From Streptomyces sp. MNU76 (GTDB taxonomy: Bacteria > Actinomycetota > Actinomycetes > Streptomycetales > Streptomycetaceae), in the NCBI RefSeq assembly GCF_020982545.1, contig NZ_JAJKLK010000009.1, positions 248,001-312,000 on the forward strand: a DNA stretch of 64,000 nucleotides. Reading direction: 5' to 3'. The position numbers were made by a program, and so were the translations under genes. Under the pieces are notes generated by a model. It was not told where the DNA came from, searched no databases, and saw only the letters and a list, made by a program, of their open reading frames with translations. This document shows, in pieces, positions 8,259 through 16,156 of this stretch (the first letter of the stretch is position 1; each line of letters begins with the position of its first letter).

Positions 8259-8763
8259 ATGAAGCCGGAGATGCTGATCTCCGTGTCGGCGACCGTGATC
8301 GCACTCGCTTCGCTCTGGGTGAGTTTCACCGAATCGAGAAGCATCCGGTCCCACAACCGTCAGTCGGTGAGACCGCTCCTGCAGATCCGGCGGGTGCTGA
8401 ACTTCGAAGGGACGAGGACGGGCATCCAGCTCGTCAACGCCGGTCTGGGACCGACCATGGTCACCACGAGCGTCGTGCGGGTGGACGGCGAGGTGGTCGG
8501 TGGGTGGGACCCGCAGACGTACAGGCAGCTCACGCGAGGGCACTCGGTCTCCCCGAAGGTGTCGACGCTTGCAACCAGGTGTTCCCGTCCTCACCGGACA
8601 AGTCGTGCACCTGCTGTTCCTCGACGACTTCGACGGGGACGAGCACGCGTGGTTCTGGAGGCTTGTCAGCGAGCGTCTGATGGTCGAGATCTTCTACGAG
8701 TCGCTGTACGGCGGTGAGAACTTCAGGGCCGTGCTGGTCCCGCCGTGGGAACCCCCTGCCTGA
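8259..8763 (+). pseudogene. Frameshifted orphan with N-terminal membrane segment
   Basis: The frame from ATG 8259 (RBS GGGAGGGG) gives MKPEMLISVSATVIALASLWV, an N-terminal membrane anchor, then RSVRPLLQIRRVLNFE, IQLVNAGLGPTMVTTSVVRVDGE. At about 8560-8580 the family sequence moves to another frame: VHLLFLDDFDGDEHAWFWRL, then FYESLYGGENFRAVL, ending at 8763. Both halves belong to one Streptomyces family of unknown function. One small indel separates them, so it is a pseudogene or a sequencing error. Confidence 0.7.
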
Positions 8764-8888
8764 TGCCCGCCTGAGGCCGAGCCGCCCCGTCACAGCCCGG
8801 CCAACGCCCACGCCCGCTCCGCCCCGCCCGCCCCACAGCGGACAGCTGAGGGCACGGGGAAGGCGAAGCCGGGCGGTGGCGGCGTCGG

Positions 8889-10598
8889 TCAGCTGTCGCC
8901 CTCGCGTTCGCCCAGAGTGACGTCCGCCGTGTGGGTCTTGCCGTCGCGGGTGTACGTGAGGGTCACCTTGTCGCCGGGGAGGTGGGTCCAGATCTCGCCG
9001 ATGAGGGTGGGGCCGCTGTCGATGACGTGGTCGTCGAGCTTGGTGATGACGTCACCGGGCTTCAGGCCGGCCTTGTCGGCGGGGCCGCCCGCGGTGATGG
9101 AGTCCGACCCGCCGTCACCCGCGTTCGTGATCTTCGCTCCGCCCGTGCCCTCATCCAGGGAGACCGACGCACCGATCACCGGGTACACCGGCTCGCCCGT
9201 CCTGATCAGCTGCTGGGCCACGTTCTTGGCCTGGTTGATCGGGATGGCGAAGCCGAGGCCGATGGAGCCCGCCTGGCCGGAGCCGAAGCTGCCGTTGCTG
9301 GCGGACTGGATCGCCGAGTTGATGCCGATGACGTTGCCCCGCGCGTCGAGCAGCGGGCCGCCGGAGTTGCCCGGGTTGATCGACGCGTCGGTCTGCAGGG
9401 CGCTCATGTAGGAGGCCTTGCTGCTGGAGGAGCCGTCGCTGGAGGCCACCGGACGGTTCTTGGCGCTGATGATGCCGGTCGTGACCGTGTTGGAGAGCCC
9501 GAAGGGCGCGCCGATCGCGATCGTCGAGTCGCCCACCGCGACCTTGTCGGAGTCGCCGAGCGTCAGCGGCTGCAGGTTCGACGGGGCGTTCTTCAGCTTG
9601 ATGACCGCCACGTCGTAGCCCTGCGCGTGCCCGACGACCTCGGCGGCGTACTTCTTGCCGTTCGGGAAGGTGACCGACACCTTGCCGCCGTCGACGGCCT
9701 CCGCCACCACGTGGTTGTTGGTGACGATGTGGCCTTCCTTGTCGAACACGAACCCGGTGCCCGTGCCGCCCTCGCCGTCGTTGCCGGACGCCTCGATGGT
9801 GACCGTGCTCGGCAGCGCGGCGGAGGCCACGGCGGCGACCGTACCGGCCGCGCGCTTGACGTCACCGCCGTTCTGGGAGGCCGAGACGGTCGTGGAGCCG
9901 GTGGAGTTGTCGTTGCGTTCGGCCAGCGTGTAACCGAGGCCACCGCCGACACCGCCCGCGACCAGCGCGGCCACGAGGATCGCGGCGATCAGACCGCCGC
10001 GCTTGTTGCCGGCCGGCTTGGGGGCCGGCTGCTGCGTCTGCTGCCAGGAAGAGCCCCAGCCGCCGTCGCCCGGTCCGCCGTGACCGCCCGCGCCACCGGC
10101 GCCTGAGGCCGCGCCCGCGTTGCCGTACGCGCCGGCGGCGGCGCCGTTGTCCGCGTACGACGGGACGGCGGGCGGCGGCGGGGAGGCCAGGAGGCGTCGG
10201 GCGCCGAGGACCCGCCGGGTCCGGCCGGGTAAACCGGACCGCCGGGTGCCTGTGCGTAGCCGCCGCCACCGGGCGCCTGGCCGTATCCACCGCCGGGCAC
10301 CTGGCCGTGGCTCGCCGCGTATCCGGGTGCGCCCGTGGACACCAGCTCGGGCTGCGGCTGCTGGGTCGTCGGCGGGACGGGCGGGAGCTGCTCCGTCGGC
10401 GGGACCGGCGGGAGCTGCGTCGTCGGCGCGTTGTCGGCGGCGGTTCCGGCCGAGGGGCCGGGGCGGGGCGGTGGGCTCCGCCGGTGCCGCGCTCGGCTCG
10501 TGCGTCGGGGCCGGCGCGGAGGCAGCGGGAGCATCCACCGGCACGGGAGGTGCGGACGGGGCCGGGGGTACCGCGGTGCCCTCGTTCTCGGTGCTCAC
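8889..10598 (-). CDS. Membrane-anchored trypsin-like serine protease with PDZ domain (HtrA/DegP type)
   Basis: The 569-aa product is an envelope quality-control protease. Order: a Pro-rich cytoplasmic region, a membrane segment (GGLIAAILVAALVAGGVGGG, about residues 195-220), the protease domain with His in VTNNHVV (about 292), Asp in GYDVAVIKL (about 331) and Ser in INPGNSGGPL (about 409), then a PDZ domain (about 490-560). The GTG at 10598 has GGAGAAAA before it. Oddity: within the Pro-rich part, between about 10460 and 10180, the family-like sequence (QLPPVPPTEQLPPVPPTTQ; GQAPGGGGYAQAPGGP) is in another frame, so two compensating indels keep the gene open but replace about 90 residues by Arg-rich sequence. 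Confidence 0.88.
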   Translation of the reverse strand: MSTENEGTAVPPAPSAPPVPVDAPAASAPAPTHEPSAAPAEPTAPPRPLGRNRRRQRADDAAPAGPADGAAPARPADDPAAAARAGVHGRTRIRGEPRPGARRWIRPGARWRRLRTGTRRSGLPGRTRRVLGARRLLASPPPPAVPSYADNGAAAGAYGNAGAASGAGGAGGHGGPGDGGWGSSWQQTQQPAPKPAGNKRGGLIAAILVAALVAGGVGGGLGYTLAERNDNSTGSTTVSASQNGGDVKRAAGTVAAVASAALPSTVTIEASGNDGEGGTGTGFVFDKEGHIVTNNHVVAEAVDGGKVSVTFPNGKKYAAEVVGHAQGYDVAVIKLKNAPSNLQPLTLGDSDKVAVGDSTIAIGAPFGLSNTVTTGIISAKNRPVASSDGSSSSKASYMSALQTDASINPGNSGGPLLDARGNVIGINSAIQSASNGSFGSGQAGSIGLGFAIPINQAKNVAQQLIRTGEPVYPVIGASVSLDEGTGGAKITNAGDGGSDSITAGGPADKAGLKPGDVITKLDDHVIDSGPTLIGEIWTHLPGDKVTLTYTRDGKTHTADVTLGEREGDS

Positions 10599-10896
10599 AG
10601 CTTTTCTCCTCGGTCCACGGCTTCACCTGGTAGGCGGTCGACTGTTCTTGCTTGCGTGCTCTTGCGCCGCGTGCTTGCGCGTCGCGTGTTCTTGTTCGCA
10701 CAGAGGGCTGTGCGAGAGTTTTGTCTGCGGTCAGCTTTTCCCACGAGCCGTCAGGGCACCATAAGCGGTGCCTGTGGGTCCGGGACCATCCTTTATATAG
10801 GACCTATCAGACTAACGGCGCGTACTGTGCGTACGAACCCGGTCGTCCACGGTCACCACCACCACGCGTACCCCGTCACGGTGGCACCATGACGCG
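10599..10896. promoter_or_regulatory. Divergent promoter region, protease / GDPD
   Basis: The region holds an AT-rich island (CTTTATATAG, 10791-10800), unusual in this GC-rich DNA and a good promoter candidate. A short hairpin GGCACC/GGTGCC spans 10755-10772. Exact -10 and -35 assignments are uncertain. Confidence 0.45.
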
Positions 10897-11706
10897 GTGA
10901 CCCACGCACGACAGCTCCCGATTCAGGTCGTCGCCCACCGGGGCGCATCCGAGGCGGCCCCCGAGCACACCCTGGCCGCGTACAAGAAGGCGATCGAGGA
11001 CGGCGCGGACGCCCTCGAGTGCGATGTCCGGCTGACGGCGGACGGCCACCTCGTCTGTGTCCACGACCGACGCGTCAACCGTACGTCGAACGGCCGCGGC
11101 GCGGTCTCCGCCCTGGAGCTCGCCGACCTGGCAGCCCTGGACTTCGGCTCCTGGAAGACCGGCGACGAGGCGCCCGACTGGGAGGTCACCCCCGAGGACC
11201 GGGCGGACACCTCCGTCCTCACCCTCGAACGGCTGCTCCAACTCGTGGCCGACGCCGGGCGCCGGGTGGAGCTGGCGATCGAGACCAAGCACCCCACGCG
11301 TTGGGCCGGACAGGTCGAGGAGCGGCTGCTGGAACTGCTGAAGCGGTTCGGCCTGGACGCCCCCGAGTCCGCCGCCGACTCGCCGGTGAGGATCATGAGC
11401 TTCTCGGCGCGCTCGCTGCACCGCGTCCGGGCCGCGTCCCCGACTCTGCCCACGGTCTATCTGACGCAGTTCGTCTCGCCCCGGCTGCGCGACGGCCGAC
11501 TGCCCGTCGGTGTCCGGATCGCGGGTCCCTCGATCCGGATCGTGCGCAACCACCCCACCTACATCGAGCGCCTGAAGAGCGCCGGGCACCAGGTGCATGT
11601 GTGGACCGTGAACGAACCCCAGGACGTCGACCTCTGTGTCGGGTTGGGTGTCGACGCCATCATCACCAACCGCCCGCACGCGGTTCTGCACCAACTCGGC
11701 CGCTGA
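10897..11706 (+). CDS. Glycerophosphodiester phosphodiesterase (GDPD)
   Basis: The 269-aa enzyme would hydrolyse glycerophosphodiesters to sn-glycerol-3-phosphate and an alcohol. Catalytic motifs of the GDPD TIM barrel are present: VAHRGASEAAPEHTLAAY (HR, E) near residue 12, LECDVRLTADGHLVCVHD (ExD...H) near 40-54, and ELAIETKHP near 127. No signal peptide is seen, so it is cytoplasmic. The GTG start at 10897 fits the first conserved strand. It is divergent from the protease gene. Confidence 0.92.
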   Translation: MTHARQLPIQVVAHRGASEAAPEHTLAAYKKAIEDGADALECDVRLTADGHLVCVHDRRVNRTSNGRGAVSALELADLAALDFGSWKTGDEAPDWEVTPEDRADTSVLTLERLLQLVADAGRRVELAIETKHPTRWAGQVEERLLELLKRFGLDAPESAADSPVRIMSFSARSLHRVRAASPTLPTVYLTQFVSPRLRDGRLPVGVRIAGPSIRIVRNHPTYIERLKSAGHQVHVWTVNEPQDVDLCVGLGVDAIITNRPHAVLHQLGR

Positions 11707-11720
11707 GCGCACGCGTTCCC

Positions 11721-11790
11721 ACAACTCCGAACACACGGTTCTCGACAACTCCGCACACACACCTCGGCGACAGCTCCGAACACGCCTCGG
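11721..11790. repeat. Three imperfect 24-25 bp tandem repeats
   Basis: ACAACTCCGAACACAC-like units begin at about 11721, 11745 and 11770, directly downstream of the GDPD gene. There are no open coding consequences; probably a slippage repeat. Confidence 0.5.
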
Positions 11791-11973
11791 TTCACATCTG
11801 CGACGACCCCGTCCGCCCCCGGCGGCGCCCCCGCGCGGCGCTTGACGGAGGTAAGAATTCCGCCAAGACGACCAACCTGCGGACAGGGACAAGTCGCCAT
11901 ATTGGGGACGAAATTCAGCCATCCGACTACGGGGTGTGCACCGGCGCGTTCGTTCTGTATTCGAGCGTGAGGA

Positions 11974-12603
11974 GTGCGTCAGAGCACGTGGTTTGGCCGG
12001 TTTCCAGTCCAGTCCCATGGGGCATTCACACCGTGGCGTGGGGCGAAGGAGGTCTCGGGGGTGGCGTTGGTGGTGGCACAGGAGGTGCCCACGTCGTCGA
12101 GCATGGCCGTACCCCATGGCCCTGCGGGCGTGGGGAAAGCAAGGCACCGGATGCGTGATCAGTTGCGCACGGGAGGTGTGGCGGAATCGGTCATCGACGA
12201 TGCCCTACTGATCCTTTCCGAACTGCTCAGCAATGCCTGCAAACACGGCAGGCCGCTCGGTGACGCGCTGGCCGGCGACGGCGACGTGCGCTGCGCCTGG
12301 CGAATGGATCCCACGGGGCGGCTCACGGTCGAGGTGACGGACGGCGGTGGTCCGACCCGCCCTGTTCCGTCCACGCCCTCGGTCACCGCACACGGCGGCC
12401 GCGGGCTGAACATCGTCACGGCGCTGGCGGACGACTGGGGCGTGCGGGACGACGCCCGCGGCGAGGTCACGGTGTGGGTCGTCGTCCAGGACGACGTCTA
12501 CCGGGCCCACCGCCGGGACGACTTCGCCTCCCGCGTCGTCGCCCCCTCGGTCTCCGCCCTCCCCGACCTGGACTTCGCGGACGCGTTCGACGACCTGGAC
12601 TGA
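11974..12603 (+). CDS. ATP-binding regulator (HATPase_c, anti-sigma-kinase type)
   Basis: The 209-aa product has a histidine-kinase-like ATPase fold of the RsbW/SpoIIAB type frequent in Streptomyces: N-box LLILSELLSNACKHGRP (about 83-99), G1-like VEVTDGGGP (about 120) and GGRGLNIVTALADDWGV (about 140). Such proteins usually bind or phosphorylate anti-sigma antagonists; no partner is encoded nearby. The GTG at 11974 is preceded by GAGCGTGAG; a GTG at 12061 (VALVVAQEVP) is a possible shorter start. The C-terminal 40 residues are acidic and not conserved. Confidence 0.82.
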   Translation: MRQSTWFGRFPVQSHGAFTPWRGAKEVSGVALVVAQEVPTSSSMAVPHGPAGVGKARHRMRDQLRTGGVAESVIDDALLILSELLSNACKHGRPLGDALAGDGDVRCAWRMDPTGRLTVEVTDGGGPTRPVPSTPSVTAHGGRGLNIVTALADDWGVRDDARGEVTVWVVVQDDVYRAHRRDDFASRVVAPSVSALPDLDFADAFDDLD

Positions 12604-12678
12604 CGGGCCGGACTGACGGGCCGGACTGACGGGCCGGACCGGCAGGCCCGGAACGGCAGGCCGGACCGGCAGGCCCGG
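12599..12678. repeat. 13-14 bp tandem repeats containing the stop codon
   Basis: CTGACGGGCCGGA is repeated three times exactly from 12599, followed by three diverged units (CCGGCAGGCCCGGA type). The TGA stop of the ATP-binding gene lies in the first unit, so copy-number change would not alter the protein. Confidence 0.7.
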
Positions 12679-12829
12679 ACACATCCGGCCACGGCACCGG
12701 TGCGCATCCCGGCCCGAACCACCGGTTCCGGGACGACTCGGTGCGTTGTCCACAGGGTCCCGTCGGGCGTCGTACGAGCGGCTAGGCTCGCGCGAGTACG
12801 AGACGAGCCGTGATCGGGAGACACCCACG

Positions 12830-13819
12830 ATGGCCAAGAAGCGACCCCACACGAAGGCCAAGCGCCCGCAGGGCACCGGCGGAGTCGGCGCCGCAGGCGC
12901 CGATGGGCAGGTTCCGGTTGTCGGCGCGCGCGAGCAATGCCCCTGCGGCAGCGGCCGCCGCTACAAGGCCTGCCACGGCCGGGCCGCCGCCCAGGCCGTG
13001 ACCGAGCTGGTGCAGCGCCCCTTCGAGGGCCTGCCCGGCGAGGCCGACTGGATCGCGCTGCGCGAGCTGGTGCCCGCCGCCACCGTCGAGCTGAAGCTGA
13101 AGGACGCGCTCCCCGAAGGGGTCCCGTCGGTGACGCTCGCCACCGTGCTGCCCATGGCGTGGCCCGCGCTGCGCCGCGACGACGGCTCGGTCCTGCTCGG
13201 CCTGCAGAACGACACGGCCTCCGGTGACATCAGCCGCGACCTCGCCGACACCCTGCAGCGCGCACTGGTCGCCGCGCCGGGCACTCCGGTTCAGGGGCGG
13301 CGCGCCCCGGCCGACGGTCCGCGGTTGCAGGACCTGATCGACCCCGAAGGTGAGTTCGAGCCAGTTGTGCACACGGGCTTCGAGTTCTGGGTCCCGGACA
13401 CGGAGAACTCCACGCCGGAGGTGACCGCCTCCCTGGAGCGCGCCAACTCCGCGGCGATCCCCACGGTGAAGCTCGCGGGCGTCGACGCGGCCTACTGGTG
13501 CGAGACCCCGGAGAAGAACCACCTGCGCTGGGTCATGCCGCACGCCGAGGAGCGGCTTCTGGACGCGCTGGCCCGACTGCACGCGGCCGGGCGTTCGAGT
13601 CTCGGCGAGGGCACCCGTCTGGTGGGCTCCTTCCGTGCTCACGGCCTCACCGTGCCGGTCTGGGACCTCCCCAGCGGGGTCGGCGCGGACGACATCGAGA
13701 AGCCGGCGGCCGAGTTCGCCGAGCGGCTCGCCGGCGCCCTGGCCGACGAGTCCCCGCTCACGCCGGAGGAGCGCCGGGCACGCGGTGGTCTCACCAACCG
13801 ACAGGTCACGCTGAGCTGA
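12830..13819 (+). CDS. DUF5926 protein with N-terminal SEC-C zinc motif
   Basis: The 329-aa cytoplasmic product has a basic N-terminus (MAKKRPHTKAKRPQ) and a SEC-C-like zinc motif CPCGSGRRYKACHG at about 37-50, the metal-binding module also found at the C-terminus of SecA. The rest matches the actinobacterial DUF5926 family: FEFWVPDTEN near 184, LRWVMPHAEERLLDALARLH near 228, and a C-terminal LTPEERRARGGLTNRQVTLS. The ATG at 12830 is chosen at the conserved N-terminus with GGGAG upstream. The function is unknown; the Lys/Arg-rich start and zinc motif suggest an RNA, ribosome or translocase partner (inference). Confidence 0.85.
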   Translation: MAKKRPHTKAKRPQGTGGVGAAGADGQVPVVGAREQCPCGSGRRYKACHGRAAAQAVTELVQRPFEGLPGEADWIALRELVPAATVELKLKDALPEGVPSVTLATVLPMAWPALRRDDGSVLLGLQNDTASGDISRDLADTLQRALVAAPGTPVQGRRAPADGPRLQDLIDPEGEFEPVVHTGFEFWVPDTENSTPEVTASLERANSAAIPTVKLAGVDAAYWCETPEKNHLRWVMPHAEERLLDALARLHAAGRSSLGEGTRLVGSFRAHGLTVPVWDLPSGVGADDIEKPAAEFAERLAGALADESPLTPEERRARGGLTNRQVTLS

Positions 13820-13879
13820 CGTTCGCTCCCGAGCCGAAGGGGACGCCGGACGACCGAGCGCGTTCGACGTGTGGTGACT

Positions 13880-13906
13880 CCTGTCACAACTCCCCTACGT
13901 GACAGG
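13880..13906. promoter_or_regulatory. 8-bp inverted repeat CCTGTCAC/GTGACAGG
   Basis: Perfect arms at 13880-13887 and 13899-13906 are separated by 11 nt. The repeat lies 60 nt after the DUF5926 stop and just upstream of the structured RNA candidate. It could be a weak terminator or an operator for the RNA. Confidence 0.5.
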
Positions 13907-13927
13907 CAAATTCGTGTCCGAATAGCC

Positions 13928-14018
13928 GAGATCGAATTTGCGAAGCGCCGATCTCTTGTTACGGTTCCATTAGCCCGGTTGCTGGTGCATCCCCCGTCGC
14001 CAGCAACCGGGTCCTTTC
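13928..14018 (+). ncRNA. Candidate structured small RNA with terminator
   Basis: Two hairpins follow each other: GAGATCG (13928-13934) with CGATCTC (13949-13955), and CCCGGTTGCTGG (13974-13985) with CCAGCAACCGGG (14000-14011), the latter with a C-rich loop (CATCCCCCGTCG) and followed by TCCTTTC. It lies between convergent genes, so it is not an mRNA leader. The form (two stems, terminal hairpin, pyrimidine tail) fits a free small RNA. The strand is inferred from the tail; I cannot assign it to a known RNA family. Confidence 0.5.
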
Positions 14019-14074
14019 ATGCCCGGGTTCCGCGGCGGCTCCACTGGACGGAAACCCCTCGGGCGTCAACGCCC

Positions 14075-14923
14075 TTACGAGCTGCCTGAGTTGCTCCCTG
14101 AGCGCAGCAACAGCGGCCCCTCGCCCTCCGGTGCGGCGAACTCCGCGACGGCCGTGTACGCCCCCGTCCCGCCCCGCGTGCGCTCCCTCGGCGTCTCGCA
14201 CACCCCCGGCTCGTCGTGCCCGCCCACGGCGCAGTGGATCCGTACGGTGTGCCCGCCCGGCGCCATCATGCTGAGGACCGAGCTGAGTTCACGTCCGGTG
14301 GCGTTGCGGTAGTACGTGCGGGCCCAGGTCCGGTCGCCTTGGGTGAGGACACACGTCTGGGCCTCGATGCCGTCGGGGGAGGTGAGGTCGGGGCCGCAGC
14401 GGGCGGCGGTGGCGAGTCCGAGGCCGAGCAGCTGCGAGGAACCCCCTGCCTGGTCCGACGCGTCGGCGTCGTCCGCGGCCCTCGTGTCCGGCCCGTCGGC
14501 GCCACCCGCCTTCTGATCGGCGCGGTCGGCGGACTTCTCGACGTCACCGCCGGATTCGTCCGCGCCACCGACGCCACCGCCGCTGTCACCGCCGGCCCCG
14601 AGGCCGGCGGCGGCACCGACGCGCCCGGCGGCACCGTCAAGTTCGGCGGCACCGTCGAGTTCGGCGGCGAGAGCCCGCTCGGGAGTGGAAGCCCGCTCGG
14701 GAGTGGAGGCGCGGTCGGACGCGGGGACGTCGCCGAGCGGGCCGGCGGAGGCGACGAGGGGGAGACCGAGGGCGACCGCGACCGCGGCGGTCAGTCCCGC
14801 GAGGCGGATGCGGCGCGGATCCGGCCCGCCGCGCGCCGACGCGGGTGCTCTACGGCTCCGGGGTGGGGGAGCGCTGTGACGGCCGCGCGACGGGGCCCCG
14901 TGGCCCCCGGGAAGACGCTGCAT
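14075..14923 (-). CDS. Secreted protein of unknown function with low-complexity linker
   Basis: The 282-aa product has a long Arg-rich N-region then a hydrophobic segment (IRLAGLTAAVAVALGLPLVAS, about 39-60), a probable Sec or Tat-like export signal. An Ala/Gly/Glu/Asp-rich linker follows (65-170). The C-terminal 100 residues are the conserved part, with four cysteines (RCGPDL, QTCVLTQ, IHCAVGG, GVCETP) that may form two disulfides. DNA duplications inside the linker (about 14635-14715) give repeated STPERA and ELDGAA peptides. No function is known. It is convergent with the DUF5926 gene. Confidence 0.72.
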   Translation of the reverse strand: MQRLPGGHGAPSRGRHSAPPPRSRRAPASARGGPDPRRIRLAGLTAAVAVALGLPLVASAGPLGDVPASDRASTPERASTPERALAAELDGAAELDGAAGRVGAAAGLGAGGDSGGGVGGADESGGDVEKSADRADQKAGGADGPDTRAADDADASDQAGGSSQLLGLGLATAARCGPDLTSPDGIEAQTCVLTQGDRTWARTYYRNATGRELSSVLSMMAPGGHTVRIHCAVGGHDEPGVCETPRERTRGGTGAYTAVAEFAAPEGEGPLLLRSGSNSGSS

Positions 14924-14977
14924 GTCCGGAAGATAACGACCGGCCGGGGGCGCCCGGCCCGCGCGCGCCGGGCGGGC

Positions 14978-15643
14978 TCAGAACTCGGGCGCGCTCACAC
15001 CCGTACGAGTGAGGGCGTCGACGACCGCGTCCACGACCGCCTCGACGTCGGGCACCCAGGGCGCGGCCGAACCGGGCAGCGGCGCGCGCTCCCAGCGGAT
15101 CAGGCCGTGCCCGGTCTCGGAGGGGGGCAGGGCGAGATAGCCGCCCTGGCTGTGGAACCGCAGCGAGCCGGGGACGAAGTCCTTGGCGTAGAGGAGCTCG
15201 CCCAACTGCTCCATGGAGTACGGCGCGACGAGGATCGCCCAGCGGTGCGGGGCGGCGACCACGGGGCCGAGGCGCATGCCGGTGCGGTCGAGGGCGGCGA
15301 GGGCGCGCGAGGCGGCCGACGCCGGCAGGCTCACCGCGCAGGGGGCGGTGCCTCCGGTGGCCAGCACGATCGGCGCGGTGGGCCGGTTGGTCCACCACCA
15401 GCGGACCATGCGCTCGTCGGTGGTGGCGGCCAGCAGGCCGGGGTCGAAGGGGTGAGCGCCGGGCACCACGCACTCCGGGTCCGGGCAGCCGCAGCGGGCA
15501 CGCCCCTGCGGGTCCGGCGCCACCCCCGGGAGTACGGGCCACTGCCATTGCGTCGCGAACGTCAGGACCTGCTCAAGAAGCTCGGGCCTCCCGCCGTTGC
15601 GCTTGGACAGGAGCCTGCGTCGCTTTCCGGGGATCTCGCGCAT
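14978..15643 (-). CDS. Small prim-pol-like protein (bifunctional DNA primase/polymerase N-terminal family)
   Basis: The 221-aa product resembles the N-terminal archaeo-eukaryotic primase-type domain: FATQWQWPVLPGV near 24, a Cys pattern CGCPDPECVVPGAHPFDP near 42-60 that may bind zinc, RWWWTNRPTAPIVLATG near 72, and GYLALPPSETGHG near 165. The start at 15643 (MREIPGKRRR) is supported by GGACGAG upstream; a longer frame extends 12 codons. It is far shorter than phage primases and lacks a helicase part. Stand-alone copies are common in Streptomyces, and the role is uncertain. Confidence 0.75.
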   Translation of the reverse strand: MREIPGKRRRLLSKRNGGRPELLEQVLTFATQWQWPVLPGVAPDPQGRARCGCPDPECVVPGAHPFDPGLLAATTDERMVRWWWTNRPTAPIVLATGGTAPCAVSLPASAASRALAALDRTGMRLGPVVAAPHRWAILVAPYSMEQLGELLYAKDFVPGSLRFHSQGGYLALPPSETGHGLIRWERAPLPGSAAPWVPDVEAVVDAVVDALTRTGVSAPEF

Positions 15644-16156
15644 GAGCGCTCGTCCTTTCCGTTGCACGCATGGCAACACCGTGGGTCACATCACAACATG
15701 TGTCGTTCACTGCACTGTGCGTACCTGCTGGCGCATCACACCCTTGCCGCGGACAAGGGGAACCCCTGCGGGCCGAGCTCGGTTACGTCCGCGTCCATCG
15801 CTTGCATCGACTTGCGTCTGTCAAAAGCATGGGCATGGCGTAGGGGTGGCGGCGCCTGGCGTTTTACTGTCCCGCATGTGCTCGCCGCCTCCGCCACGGG
15901 AGGATGGGGCTCGGTCGTCGGTGGATAGGACGCCCGGGTCCGTCGCCAGGTTCCGGGTGGCATCCGCCGCCCCTGGCCTTCACCGGGTACGTACCCATCA
16001 CGACCGCTGTGACGCTCTGTTGAACAAGGCCAGTCGACCTCAATACACCGTTCACCACAACACTTTTAGGCCAACTTAGCTTTCTCCTAAGGACTGGACA
16101 AGAAGTCGGCGGCAGTCCAACGACGCCTCACGGACACCAGATATCCCAGCAGGACA
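15644..16156. promoter_or_regulatory. Divergent intergenic region, prim-pol / SpoIIE phosphatase
   Basis: 513 nt without a convincing gene and relatively AT-rich around 16030-16090 (CTCAATACACC, AACACTTTTAGG). It must carry the promoters of both flanking genes; I cannot place them with confidence. Confidence 0.4.

Noticed and set aside
8931..10106. Long plus-strand open frame opposite the HtrA-type protease.
   Set aside because: It mirrors codon-position GC bias of the real gene; the catalytic triad and PDZ motifs are on the minus strand.
13928..14018. Assignment of the RNA candidate to the actinobacterial 6C RNA.
   Set aside because: 6C RNAs have two hairpins each with at least six C; here only one loop is C-rich, with five C.
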